DNA of 64,000 bases from Rhabdothermincola sediminis (GTDB lineage Bacteria > Actinomycetota > Acidimicrobiia > Acidimicrobiales > Acidimicrobilacustridaceae). The position numbers were made by a program, and so were the translations under genes. This document shows, in pieces, positions 8,964 through 17,838 of the stretch. The stretch's first letter is position 1. Each line of letters starts with the position of its first letter. Location of the stretch: assembly GCF_014805525.1 (NCBI RefSeq), contig NZ_JACFSZ010000015.1, positions 35,359 to 99,358 of the forward strand, read 5' to 3'. Under the pieces are notes generated by a model. That model had not been told where the DNA came from and did not search any database. It saw nothing but the letters and a program-made list of their open reading frames with translations.

Positions 8964-9078
8964 ACGACTCCCGCGATCGGGACCGGTCGTGGCCGGTGGC
9001 GGGGTCATGCCACGCGAGGTCGGCGATCGGTACCATCGTTCGGTTCGCCCCTCGACCCGACCACCGGGATGGTGATGC

Positions 9079-10755
9079 GTGACCACGGACGAATCCTCCG
9101 AGTTCGATGTGCGGCAGGTCGCAGGAGCGCTCCGCCGGCACATGGTGCTCGTGGTCGTCATCACCCTGGTCGCCGTCGTGATCGGGCTCGCCACCTCCTT
9201 CCTCTCACCGACCTTGTATGCCTCCACCGCCCAGGTCCGCATCGTCGATCCGGGTGCGGAGGCCGTGTCGTCGGCCGCGGCGAACCGGGTGGACCGCGAG
9301 CGTGAGGTGCAGACCCAGGTGTTGATCCTCAAGTCGAGGGAGCTGCAGGACGCGGTCGCTGAGCGGCTCGGCGCCTCGGCGAGCGAGATCGACGGCGTGT
9401 CCATCTCCGCGGTGGGCAACAGCGACGTGATCGCCATCAGGGTTGCCAGCCGTTCACCGGAGGTCGCGCAGGAAGCGGCCAATGCCTACGCCGAGCTGTA
9501 CGTGCAGAAGCGCCGCGACGACGTGGCGGCGGTGTTCTCCGACCGGGCGGAGCGCCTGCGGGCCAGCGCGGATGAGCTGCAGACCCGCATCTCCCAGGTG
9601 AACGTCGAGCTCGCGGCCGGGCCCGGCGCGCTCGAGGCCCAGCGCCTGCAGGCCGAGCGCGACTCGTTGATCGTGCAGCAGGCGGAGATCCAGCGGCAGG
9701 CCGGCGATCTCGAGGTCCAAGCCGCGACCCGCACGGGCAGCGTCACCATCGTGCAGTCCGCCGAGCTCCCCTCGGCGCCGTTCTCTCCGACCACCGAGCG
9801 CAACGTGGTGATCTGGACGGCGCTGGGGCTGCTCGTGGGCTGCGGTGCGGCGCTGCTGCGCGACCGCTTCGACGATCGGGTCTCCGCGAGCACACAACCC
9901 GAGATGCTGGGCGTGCCCGTCATCGGCTCCATACCCGAGATCGGTTCCCGCCGGCGGCTCGGTCGACCACGCACGACCCCCCGGACGGTCGTGGACCCGA
10001 CCTCACCGATCGCGGAGGCGTTCCGCACGCTGGCGACCAGCGTCCGCTTCTCCGCCGTCGGTCAGGATCACCATGTCCTCGCGATCACGAGTGCCGAGCG
10101 CGGTGAGGGGAAGTCGACGATCGCGGCGAACCTGGCCGTCGCGCTCGCCGACATGGGCATGAAGGTCGTGCTGGTCTCGGCGGACCTCCGAGCCCCGGTG
10201 CTGGGCGAGATCTTCCGGCTCGACGAGAGCGAGCGCGGCCTCACCTCGGTCCTGCTCGGCGATGCACCGCTCGCCGAGTGCTTCCGACCGATCACCTTGC
10301 GCACCGGACGATCCTTCTACCTGCTGCCGGCCGGTCCGATGCCGGGCAACCCGCACGAGCTGCTGTCGTCGAGCCGGATGGCTGAACTGATGGCCTCGCT
10401 CACGGCCACCGGCGCGGACTTCATCCTCATCGACTGCCCGCCCGTGTTGCCCGTGGGTGACACGCTGGCCCTGGCTCACCTCACCGACGGCATGGCGGTC
10501 ATCGCGACCGTCGGATCGACTCGTCGCGGGGCCTTCGAACAGACGGTCGATCGCCTGCAGACGGTCAACGGCAAGGTCGTGGGTGCGATCCTCAACCGCA
10601 CGGAGGGGGCCAGCCGGTACGGCGAGTACGGCTACGGGTACGGCACTCGCACATCCACGGTGCCCCGACACCAGTCCCGACACGTGCATGATGTCAGTGG
10701 ATCGACCCGGGTGGGCGACGTGCCAGCGCGCGATGGCAGCCCGGTGAGCACCTGA
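9079..10755 (+). CDS. Wzz/CapB-type polysaccharide co-polymerase with tyrosine autokinase domain
   Basis: A 558-residue membrane protein joining a Wzz chain-length domain to a BY-kinase. Residues 21-43 and about 243-260 are membrane helices flanking an extracytoplasmic coiled-coil region (about 130-215). The cytoplasmic kinase has Walker A SAERGEGKST (338-347), the Walker A' segment VVLVSADLRAPV, Walker B FILIDCPP, and a C-terminal Tyr cluster (YGEYGYGYG, about 515) for autophosphorylation. In such systems it controls polymer length together with Wzy and the export channel. It starts at GTG 9079; a TACCAT hexamer at 9031-9036 could be its -10. It heads the polymerase-flippase group. Confidence 0.92.
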   Translation: MTTDESSEFDVRQVAGALRRHMVLVVVITLVAVVIGLATSFLSPTLYASTAQVRIVDPGAEAVSSAAANRVDREREVQTQVLILKSRELQDAVAERLGASASEIDGVSISAVGNSDVIAIRVASRSPEVAQEAANAYAELYVQKRRDDVAAVFSDRAERLRASADELQTRISQVNVELAAGPGALEAQRLQAERDSLIVQQAEIQRQAGDLEVQAATRTGSVTIVQSAELPSAPFSPTTERNVVIWTALGLLVGCGAALLRDRFDDRVSASTQPEMLGVPVIGSIPEIGSRRRLGRPRTTPRTVVDPTSPIAEAFRTLATSVRFSAVGQDHHVLAITSAERGEGKSTIAANLAVALADMGMKVVLVSADLRAPVLGEIFRLDESERGLTSVLLGDAPLAECFRPITLRTGRSFYLLPAGPMPGNPHELLSSSRMAELMASLTATGADFILIDCPPVLPVGDTLALAHLTDGMAVIATVGSTRRGAFEQTVDRLQTVNGKVVGAILNRTEGASRYGEYGYGYGTRTSTVPRHQSRHVHDVSGSTRVGDVPARDGSPVST

Positions 10756-10812
10756 CGAAGCGGCCACGATGTCGCCTCGGGGGATCACGCCAGCGCGAAG
10801 GGATCGCGGGCG

Positions 10813-12198
10813 ATGACGGTGCTCAGCGCGCTGCTCCTGCTCGGGTTGCTCTGGGTGATCTACCGCCAGTGGTCACGGTGGCCACTCGACATCGTGGCGA
10901 TCTTCTGCGTCGGCTTCCTGCTGTTCTACGGCTTCCGTGCCGTGGTGGTCGCAGCGGGTGTCGATCCCCTTTACCCCGACTACCTCTTCGGGGCCAACTC
11001 CGCGATGCTCGCCGGCCGCACCAACCTGCTGCTCTGCTTGTTCCTCGGCGGGGTGATCGGTGGCCTCACCCTGTCGAGCAGGATCGGGCTGCGACTGCCT
11101 CGATGGATGTTCCCGGACATCGTGAGCCACCCGAAAGGGTCGCGGTACTTCTCGGTGGTGGTCGTGCTGACCGCGGTCTCGACGGTCATCACGCTCGTGC
11201 TCCTGGCCCGCTACGACGGCTTCAGCGGCGTGGTCCAGGCCTCCAAGTACGACCGGGACCTGACCGGCACGAACATCCTGCGGGTGTTCCCGAGCATCGG
11301 GTCGCTCGTGGCGGTGGCCTCCGCGCTCGACGTCGCCAGGCGCTACCGGGGTCGGTTCACCGCCGGCCAGCGCCAGCGCCTGGTCGTCAGCGTGGCCTGC
11401 GCGGTGCTCGACGGCTACTTCGTGTTCGTGTGGGGGCAGCGGTCGATCCTGGCCATCGTCGTGTTCGGCCTGATCGCCGGGCTCGTGGCCTTCCGGCCAT
11501 CGCCTCGTGGGTCCAGGGCCTCTTCGTTGCGCATCTGGGGCGGCATCGCGGTCGCGGTCATCGTCTGCGTCGTCACCGTCGTGGGGCTGCGGTTCCTCCG
11601 GGACACGGCCGCGACCGGCGACTTGAGCCCGAACCTCAAGAACGAGACCCTCATCCGGCAGTTCTCGGTGGCCTCGAACTCCACGTCGTACGACGCGCTG
11701 GTGCTGGCTCGCCGCGACTGGCCGTCCACCTTCGAGTTCCGTGGGGGGCAGGACTTCGCGGCCGGGGTGGGAGCCGCGGTCCCGCGGTTCCTGCTCCCGG
11801 ACAAGCCCACCTCGATCTCCACCGGCGCCTGGTTCCGGCGGGTGTACGAGCCGGACACGGTCAACGGCTGGCCTCCGGGGGCGGTGGGCGAGTGGTACCT
11901 CAACTTCGGCGTCCTCGGCGTGGGGTTCGGAGGCGTGCTCTCCGGTGTGGTCTTGGGGATGCTCAGGTTCGCGCTGCGCTCTTCCCGTGAGCATCCCCTC
12001 GCGTTCGTCACCTCGGCCGTGGTCGCGTTGCAGGTGATCCAGCTCGGCGTGGGCATCGAGACCCCCCTCGAGTGGGTGCGCTGGTGCATCCCCCTGGTGA
12101 TCGTGTCGGCCGTGCTGGGGGCGACCAGGAGGGGCCGCGAGGGGCTCGACGGCGACGTCGTGGCGCCAGCAGGTGTCACCCCGGTGGCGCCGGCATGA
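10813..12198 (+). CDS. O-antigen/exopolysaccharide polymerase-like membrane protein (Wzy type)
   Basis: A 461-residue protein with about ten to twelve hydrophobic helices and one longer extracytoplasmic loop between roughly residues 260 and 375, the architecture of Wzy oligosaccharide repeat-unit polymerases. No sequence motif is decisive, as is normal for this family. The role is inferred from topology and from its place between a Wzz/BY-kinase and a flippase. ATG 10813 has GAAGGGA upstream as a ribosome binding site. Its end overlaps the flippase start by 4 bases. Confidence 0.75.
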   Translation: MTVLSALLLLGLLWVIYRQWSRWPLDIVAIFCVGFLLFYGFRAVVVAAGVDPLYPDYLFGANSAMLAGRTNLLLCLFLGGVIGGLTLSSRIGLRLPRWMFPDIVSHPKGSRYFSVVVVLTAVSTVITLVLLARYDGFSGVVQASKYDRDLTGTNILRVFPSIGSLVAVASALDVARRYRGRFTAGQRQRLVVSVACAVLDGYFVFVWGQRSILAIVVFGLIAGLVAFRPSPRGSRASSLRIWGGIAVAVIVCVVTVVGLRFLRDTAATGDLSPNLKNETLIRQFSVASNSTSYDALVLARRDWPSTFEFRGGQDFAAGVGAAVPRFLLPDKPTSISTGAWFRRVYEPDTVNGWPPGAVGEWYLNFGVLGVGFGGVLSGVVLGMLRFALRSSREHPLAFVTSAVVALQVIQLGVGIETPLEWVRWCIPLVIVSAVLGATRRGREGLDGDVVAPAGVTPVAPA

Positions 12199-13565
12199 CG
12201 GCGACGGTTCGCAGCCGGTTCGCCCGTGGGGTTCGGCGCAGCGCGCCGGCCACCTGGGCGCTGGGGTCGCGGGTGGCGGGACTCGTCGCCTCCACAGCGA
12301 TCGCCGTGGTGTTGGCCCGCTCGCTGGGCACCGACGACTTCGGTCGCTTCTCGGTCGCGTCGAGCATCGCGGTGGGTGGCAGCATCGCGGTGGCGGGTGG
12401 CTTGAACCGGGCGGCGCTGCGGGACGTGGCCTCGCTGCTGGCGCACGGGGACCGGGGGGCGGCGCGCTCGGTGATCGTCTCCGCGTTCGGGGCGTTCGGG
12501 CTCGTCGCCCCGCTCGGGGTCCTCGGCACGGTGCTCACCGGATCGGTGGTGATCGGTTGGAGCCGCACGGTGGTGCTGACGGCGGCCCTGGCGCTGCTGT
12601 TGGGCCTGCTGCTCGTGCTGGCCGATGTCATCCGGGCGCTGGGCGAGTACCGGGTCGCCAACGTGGCGTCGGGGCCGAGCGGCGGCGCAGCGGTGGCTCT
12701 CGGGTTCCTGGTGTTGAGCGCGTGGTCGTTGTTCCGGCCTCGAACGGCCGATGCCGCGCTGGTGTTGAACCTCGTCGCCGCCGCCCTGGCGTGCGTGCTG
12801 GCCGTGACGGTGTTCATGGCCCGGGCCCGGGAGGTGACCCCGAGGGCGACCACCACGTCTCCTTCGGCCAACCCGAAGCACTTGGTCGTAGCCGGCTTCC
12901 CGTTCATGGTGACCCAGGTGGCGCTCTTCCTGAGCCTCCAGGTCGACCTGTGGATCGCGGGGGCGACGCTGTCCGAAGGCGACACCGGGCTCTACGCCGG
13001 CGCGCTGCGACTGATGAACGTGGTCCGGGTGCCACTCACCGCCGCGCAGTTCACGCTGCTCGCGGCCATCCCGGCACTGCACGCGCTGGGTCGGATGGAG
13101 GAGCTGGAGCGGCGAGTGCGGCGAGCGGGCACGATCGTGACGATCCCCTCGGTGGGTGCCCTGTTGGTCTGTGTCTTCTTCGCCGGCCCGATGCTGGCGC
13201 TGGTGCTGGGTGAGAGCTATCGGGCTGCGGCGCCGCTACTCGTGACCCTGGCGCTGGGGCAGCTGGTGATCGTGGCCCTCGGGCTGAGCGGCAACGTGTT
13301 GAACTTGTGTGGCTTCGAGCGCCTGATGTTGGTGTTCAGCGTCGGCTCATTGGCATCGTCGGTGGTCGCGGATCTCGTGGCAGCCCGGCTCTGGGGGGTG
13401 GAGGCGCTGGCCATCGCTTCCGCCTCGACCACCGCCGGCAGCTTCGTGGTGCTGTGGTGGCTCGCCCACCGTCAGTTGGGCATCTGGACCCATCCGTTCC
13501 TGCCCTCGAGACGGAACCTGCTGCCGTCGGCCGCCATCTCGGTCCCGGCCGACGCGCCCGGCTGA
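12195..13565 (+). CDS. polysaccharide repeat-unit flippase (Wzx/MATE-like)
   Basis: A 456-residue membrane protein with about twelve to fourteen helices and the N-terminal pattern of polysaccharide biosynthesis proteins (ARSLGTDDFGRFSVASSIAVGG). It would flip lipid-linked repeat units across the membrane for polymerisation. ATG 12195 is chosen because it overlaps the polymerase stop as ATGA; the frame is open further upstream but inside the polymerase gene. It is the last gene of the plus-strand group, ending at a hairpin shared with the opposing glycosyltransferase operon. Confidence 0.85.
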   Translation: MTATVRSRFARGVRRSAPATWALGSRVAGLVASTAIAVVLARSLGTDDFGRFSVASSIAVGGSIAVAGGLNRAALRDVASLLAHGDRGAARSVIVSAFGAFGLVAPLGVLGTVLTGSVVIGWSRTVVLTAALALLLGLLLVLADVIRALGEYRVANVASGPSGGAAVALGFLVLSAWSLFRPRTADAALVLNLVAAALACVLAVTVFMARAREVTPRATTTSPSANPKHLVVAGFPFMVTQVALFLSLQVDLWIAGATLSEGDTGLYAGALRLMNVVRVPLTAAQFTLLAAIPALHALGRMEELERRVRRAGTIVTIPSVGALLVCVFFAGPMLALVLGESYRAAAPLLVTLALGQLVIVALGLSGNVLNLCGFERLMLVFSVGSLASSVVADLVAARLWGVEALAIASASTTAGSFVVLWWLAHRQLGIWTHPFLPSRRNLLPSAAISVPADAPG

Positions 13566-13566
13566 G

Positions 13567-13590
13567 GTGCCGGGCCGACCCGCTCGGCAC
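13567..13590. terminator. hairpin between convergent flippase and glycosyltransferase genes
   Basis: GTGCCGGGC (13567-13575) pairs with GCTCGGCAC (13582-13590) over a CGACCC loop, with one wobble position. It fills nearly all of the 25-bp gap between two convergent stops, so it probably stops transcription from both sides. No T-run follows. Confidence 0.55.
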
Positions 13591-14814
13591 TCATCGCAGC
13601 GTCGCGGTCACCAGCTCGGCGAAGCGGTCGCCGAGCGCGTCGACCCCGAAGTGGGTGAAGGCCAGGCGTCGCGCGCTCGCCCCCATCTGCGCCCGCTGCT
13701 CGGCTCCGAGCGAGAGCATCCGCCGCAGCCCTGCTCGCAGCGCACCGGGGTCGCCGGTGCGAACCATCACCCCGTCGATGCCGTCGCGGTAGTGGGGTGG
13801 TTCGCCGCTGCAGTCGGTGAACACCACTGGGCAGCCCGCGGCCATGGCCTCCATCACCGCCAGCGAGGAGCCCTCCCAGCGGGCGGCGTGCACGTAGCCG
13901 TCCGAGGCCCGCAGCAAGTCGGGCACGTCGTCGCGCCAGCCGGCGAAGCGCACCGTGCGCTCGAGGCCGGCCCGCCGGATGCGGTCGTGCAGCGAGCGGA
14001 CGAACTCCTGGTTGCGCCGGGGTGTGCCGGGTCCTCCACCGTCGCCGACGATCACCAACTGCAGGTGCTCGACGAGATCGGGCGCCTCGGTGAGAGCCTC
14101 CACGAGGATGTCGTGGCCCTTCTGCGGGTCGAGACGGCCCACGCTGAGCACCAGCAGCCGATCGGGGTCCGCCCCGAGCTCGTGGCGCAGACGTTCCCGT
14201 TCCCTGTCGGCCACCGCCGGACGGAAGGGCTCCAGGTCGATGCCGTTGGGGAGCACGACCGTGCGATCGACCGGCACCCCCTGCGCGAGTACCTCCCGGC
14301 GGACCACCTCGGAGGTGCACACGGCCAGCGTCGTGAGCCGGGCGACCGAGCGCCCGTAGACCGCCTGCTTCAGTGCTGCCACGGGCGTCGGGCCGTGGAA
14401 CCGGTGCTGGTTCTGGACCATCAGGATGCCCGGTACCCCCAGGCACCGGGCCGCGAGCAGCGCCGGCACCCGGTCCCGCTGGTTCACGCCGATGATGCAG
14501 GATGCCCCGGCGGCCTGCGCGTGGCGAGCGAGGTCGCGAGCCTGCAGCGGGTTCCACGGTTGCTCCATGCGGCGGCACGGCACGGTGCTCACGCCCACCT
14601 CCGCGAAGTCGCCGATGATCGAGGGCGCGCCTGCGGGCATCGCCCCGTGCAGCACGGTCACCCGGTGGCCGGCTCGGCACAGCGCCCGGGCGTAGCCGAG
14701 AGCCATGCGGGCGGCGCCGGTGCGGTCCGGGCGGCGCAGCGTCATCACGATGCGATGGCTCCGCTCATCTCCGGCCACGCGCCGCTGTTCGGGGTCGGTT
14801 CGCGCTGCGCTCAT
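13591..14814 (-). CDS. glycosyltransferase family 4 (GT-B)
   Basis: A 407-residue GT-B glycosyltransferase expected to transfer a sugar from a nucleotide donor to a lipid-linked acceptor at the cytoplasmic membrane face. The N-domain has MTLRRPDRTGAARMALG and VNQRDRVPAL; the C-domain has VVLPNGIDLEPF, SVGRLDPQKGHDIL and a sugar-nucleotide binding region (HAARWEGSSLAVMEAMAAG) with the conserved E-x7-E-like pair. ATG 14814 overlaps the stop of the upstream paralogue as ATGA. It is clearly a paralogue of the next gene: many stretches match, for example LAVCTSEVVR and HAARWEG, suggesting a tandem duplication. Sugar specificity is unknown. Confidence 0.88.
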   Translation of the reverse strand: MSAARTDPEQRRVAGDERSHRIVMTLRRPDRTGAARMALGYARALCRAGHRVTVLHGAMPAGAPSIIGDFAEVGVSTVPCRRMEQPWNPLQARDLARHAQAAGASCIIGVNQRDRVPALLAARCLGVPGILMVQNQHRFHGPTPVAALKQAVYGRSVARLTTLAVCTSEVVRREVLAQGVPVDRTVVLPNGIDLEPFRPAVADRERERLRHELGADPDRLLVLSVGRLDPQKGHDILVEALTEAPDLVEHLQLVIVGDGGGPGTPRRNQEFVRSLHDRIRRAGLERTVRFAGWRDDVPDLLRASDGYVHAARWEGSSLAVMEAMAAGCPVVFTDCSGEPPHYRDGIDGVMVRTGDPGALRAGLRRMLSLGAEQRAQMGASARRLAFTHFGVDALGDRFAELVTATLR

Positions 14815-15992
14815 GACCAGGTCCCGACCACCAGCTCCACGAAGCGGTCCGCGATGTCGTCGATCGCGTAGTGCTCGCCGATCAGCGTCGAGCCCCTCGC
14901 ACCCATGGCCCGCCGATCGTCCTCGCTCATGGCGGCGACGCGAGCGAGTGCTTCCGCCAGCGCGCCAGAGTCGCCAGCGCGGACCATGAGACCGTCCAGG
15001 CCCTCCTCGAACCATGGGGGTGGACCGGAGCAGTCGGTGAAGATCGTGGGGAGCCCGGCAGCCATGGCCTCCATCACCGCCAGCGGCAGGGCCGGGCCCT
15101 CCCAGCGGGCGGCGTGCACGTACCCGTCGGCGGCGGCCAGGACGTCGGCGACGTCGCTGCGCCACCCGGTGAAGCGGATCGTGGTGTCCAGCCCCGTGTT
15201 GCGGACTCGATCCCGCAGCTCGTCCGGCCAGCGGGCCCGGAGCTGATCGCCGGTGCCGCCGGCGCCGACGATCGCCAGCTGCGCCCGCTCGGCCAGCGCG
15301 GGGGTGCGTGCGAAGGCGTCGATGAGCAGGTCGTGGCCCTTCTGCGGGTCGAGGCGACCGACCGACACGAACACGAATCGGCGGTCGTCGAGGCCGAGGT
15401 CGTCGAGCAGCTGGCGACGGCGCCGGGGGTCGAGGGGTGGGCGCGCCGGCGCGGGCTCGATGCCGTTGGGCAAGACCACGGTCCTCGCGTCCGGGACCCC
15501 GAAGCGCACGATCTGGGACCTCACCACCTCTGAGGTGCACACGGCCAGCGTGGTGTAGCGCCCGACCGTCTGCCGGTAGGCGACCCGCTTGGCTCGGGAC
15601 ACCAACCCGCTGCCCCAGAAGTGGTGCTGGTTCTGCACCATCACGACGGCGGGGATGCGGGCCCGCGCCGCGGCCAGCACCGCGGGGAGCCGGTCGCGCT
15701 GGTTCACGCCGACGATCGCGCGCGCCCCGGCGCGCCTGGCCCGACCCGCGAGGTCGGACACGAGCAGCGGGCTCCAGGGTCGGTCGAGGCGCTTCTCCGC
15801 GACGGTGGTGGCGCCGATCTCGTAGAAGTCGGGGACGATCGACGGCTCGCCCGGGGGGAGCGGCCCGTGGACCAGCGTGACCCCGTGACCACGCCGGCGG
15901 AAGGCGCGGGCCACCTGGAGGGCCATCTGCGCCGCGCCGGTGCGATCGGGCAGCCGGAGCGTGAACAGGACGTTCGCCGGCTCCGAGGTCAC
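14811..15992 (-). CDS. glycosyltransferase family 4 (GT-B), paralogue of the neighbour
   Basis: A 393-residue GT-B enzyme with the same plan as the downstream gene: LRLPDRTGAAQMALQ, VNQRDRLPAVL, VVLPNGIEPAP, SVGRLDPQKGHDLLI, HAARWEGPALPLAVMEAMAAG. GTG 15992 is chosen because it forms a GTGA overlap with the stop of the sulfotransferase gene, the same coupling seen throughout this operon; GTG 16022 is an alternative that adds ten residues. The donor-binding motif is intact. Likely adds one sugar of the polysaccharide repeat unit. Confidence 0.88.
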   Translation of the reverse strand: MTSEPANVLFTLRLPDRTGAAQMALQVARAFRRRGHGVTLVHGPLPPGEPSIVPDFYEIGATTVAEKRLDRPWSPLLVSDLAGRARRAGARAIVGVNQRDRLPAVLAAARARIPAVVMVQNQHHFWGSGLVSRAKRVAYRQTVGRYTTLAVCTSEVVRSQIVRFGVPDARTVVLPNGIEPAPARPPLDPRRRRQLLDDLGLDDRRFVFVSVGRLDPQKGHDLLIDAFARTPALAERAQLAIVGAGGTGDQLRARWPDELRDRVRNTGLDTTIRFTGWRSDVADVLAAADGYVHAARWEGPALPLAVMEAMAAGLPTIFTDCSGPPPWFEEGLDGLMVRAGDSGALAEALARVAAMSEDDRRAMGARGSTLIGEHYAIDDIADRFVELVVGTWS

Positions 15993-16918
15993 GGCGTGCC
16001 GTCCCTCCGGACCGTTCGCCACGACGACAGGTCCACTGCCAGGAGCGTCTCCAGCCGGGCGATGTCGTCGGCGAAGCCGGCGACGAGACGTTCTCTCGTC
16101 TCGGGACGGTAGGAACCCCGCACCACGTTGTGGCGCCCCACCAGGGAGCGGAGCTTGGCCCGGGCGCCCGATGGCACGATGCGACCGAGTACCCGCTTGG
16201 CCGGGTGCGGGGTGTTCACCATCCGGCTCAGGGTTTTGAACCGCGGCTCTCCTGAACGGTGCGGCTCAGGGGTGACGGTGGGGGCGATCGGCTCGACCCC
16301 GAGGAATCGGTAGGTCCGCTCGAGCACCACCTCCGGCTGGCGCGCGAACTCGTCGTAGAGGAGCACCAACACCTGATCGCGGGGGAACATCTCGAACAGC
16401 CGTGCGAGCTGCTCGGCGTAGCGACCCATGGCCTGGTAGTGCCAGATGTGGTGCCAGCCGGCTGCGATGCGGCGTGGCTCGTCGTCGAGAGCCCGCTCGA
16501 ACTGCTCACAGGGCTCGAAGGTCCGGGTGCGCATGAAGCTGTAGGCGGAGAAGGCTCGGTCGGAGGGATCCCGCAGGATGCAGATGACGCGGGCTGCGGG
16601 GTTGTGCTCGTGCAGGCGCCGGGGCGCGTCCTGGGCGTAGAGCGTGGACACCGACGCCTCCCCCCGCAGCGAGCCGGGAGCAGCTCGCTCGTACAGGGCG
16701 AGGTATCGCTCACGGTCGGTGACCGATAGCCGGTTGATGGTCCGGTCGTCGCCCGGGCCGGTGAACGCTGGGCGAGAACCCGCCAGCGCGAAGTAGTGCG
16801 GCTCCTTGGGATCGGTGAGGAACAGCCGAGGGTGCTCTGAGAGGTACTGGTAGAGCGCGGTGGTCCCCGATTTGGCCGCGCCGGCGATGACGAAATCGGG
16901 TGGCGGCGCGGTGCTCAC
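15989..16918 (-). CDS. PAPS-dependent sulfotransferase
   Basis: A 309-residue sulfotransferase-family protein that should move sulfate from PAPS to a hydroxyl or amine, here probably a sugar of the polysaccharide. The 5'-phosphosulfate loop is GAAKSGTT (13-20) and the 3'-phosphate motif is RDPSDRAFSAYSF. A conserved GWHHIWHYQAMGRYAEQL helix and VLVLLYDEF strand follow, as in bacterial carbohydrate sulfotransferases. GTG 16918 gives a GTGA overlap with the previous stop. It is a paralogue of the next gene. Confidence 0.88.
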   Translation of the reverse strand: MSTAPPPDFVIAGAAKSGTTALYQYLSEHPRLFLTDPKEPHYFALAGSRPAFTGPGDDRTINRLSVTDRERYLALYERAAPGSLRGEASVSTLYAQDAPRRLHEHNPAARVICILRDPSDRAFSAYSFMRTRTFEPCEQFERALDDEPRRIAAGWHHIWHYQAMGRYAEQLARLFEMFPRDQVLVLLYDEFARQPEVVLERTYRFLGVEPIAPTVTPEPHRSGEPRFKTLSRMVNTPHPAKRVLGRIVPSGARAKLRSLVGRHNVVRGSYRPETRERLVAGFADDIARLETLLAVDLSSWRTVRRDGTP

Positions 16919-17838
16919 GGCCGATGCACCCACGACGGGGCATCCTCACCGAGGAGCTCGGCCAGCTCGCGGCGCTCGGGCGCGTAGAGCGCGTCGAGCA
17001 TCGGGCGGGTCTCGCCGGGCAGGTCCATCCGCTCGAGGTTCGTGCGGCGGACCCACTCGCGCAACCTGAACGGCACGACCGTGCGCACCAGCGCCCGGGG
17101 GCCTTCGTGGCGGCGCAGCCAGTTCATGGCCCCGGTGAGGGCCCGGCTCTGCGGCCGACCGCTGACGTTGACCTCCGCACCGAGATCCTCGATGCCGTGC
17201 TGGTCCAGCCCCAGGAACGCGAAGACCTCGCTGAGTCCGGAGGCGGGCTGCGCCACCAGGTCCTCGTAGCCGATGACGAGCACCCGATCCCGACCGAACG
17301 CGTCGATGAATGGCGCGAGCTGGCGTGTGTAGAAGCCCATCCGGGTGTAGTGCCACAGGTGATGCCAGCCGCTCGCCCGGCGTTGCTCCTCGAGCTCCAG
17401 CGCCCGCTCGAAGCTCTCCGTCTCCCACCCCCTACCGACCAGGTAGCTGTAGGCGGAGAAGGCCCGCTCCACCGGGTCGCGGAGCAGCGCGATCAGCTTC
17501 ACCTCGGGGCAGCAGCGCCGGATGTTCTCGATCGCGGCCTCGGGGTGGTAGAGCGTCGACACCGACCCCTCCCCGCGCTGGCGGTGGCCTGCTCCCGGCT
17601 CGAAGAGCGCCCGCCACCTCGCCTCGTCGGTGACGGCGAAGCGGTTGATCGAATCGGCGTCGCCCGGCCCCTGGAAGTCGAGGCGCTGGCCGGCGAAGGC
17701 CAGGAAGTGGGGTTCCTTCGGGTCGGTTAGGAAGACGTCGGGGTGACGGTTCAGCACGTGGCAGAGCAGCGTCGTGCCGCTCCTGGCCGCCCCGATGACG
17801 AGGAACGTGGGCCCGGCGTCGCTCGACGGGTCGTTCAC
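16915..17838 (-). CDS. PAPS-dependent sulfotransferase (second copy)
   Basis: A 307-residue sulfotransferase with the PAPS loop GAARSGTT (16-23) and the 3'-phosphate motif RDPVERAFSAY (120-130). GWHHLWHYTRMGFYTRQL and VLVIGYEDL align by eye with the downstream paralogue, while the C-terminal thirds differ, so the two probably sulfate different positions or sugars. GTG 17838 overlaps the stop of the GT4 gene as GTGA. No PAPS synthesis genes (cysD, cysN, cysC) lie in the window. Confidence 0.88.
   Translation of the reverse strand: MNDPSSDAGPTFLVIGAARSGTTLLCHVLNRHPDVFLTDPKEPHFLAFAGQRLDFQGPGDADSINRFAVTDEARWRALFEPGAGHRQRGEGSVSTLYHPEAAIENIRRCCPEVKLIALLRDPVERAFSAYSYLVGRGWETESFERALELEEQRRASGWHHLWHYTRMGFYTRQLAPFIDAFGRDRVLVIGYEDLVAQPASGLSEVFAFLGLDQHGIEDLGAEVNVSGRPQSRALTGAMNWLRRHEGPRALVRTVVPFRLREWVRRTNLERMDLPGETRPMLDALYAPERRELAELLGEDAPSWVHRP

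Noticed and set aside
7653..9482. 609-codon minus-strand open frame opposite murF and the BY-kinase start
   Set aside because: It spans two well-supported plus-strand genes and an intergenic gap; composition is that of a shadow frame.
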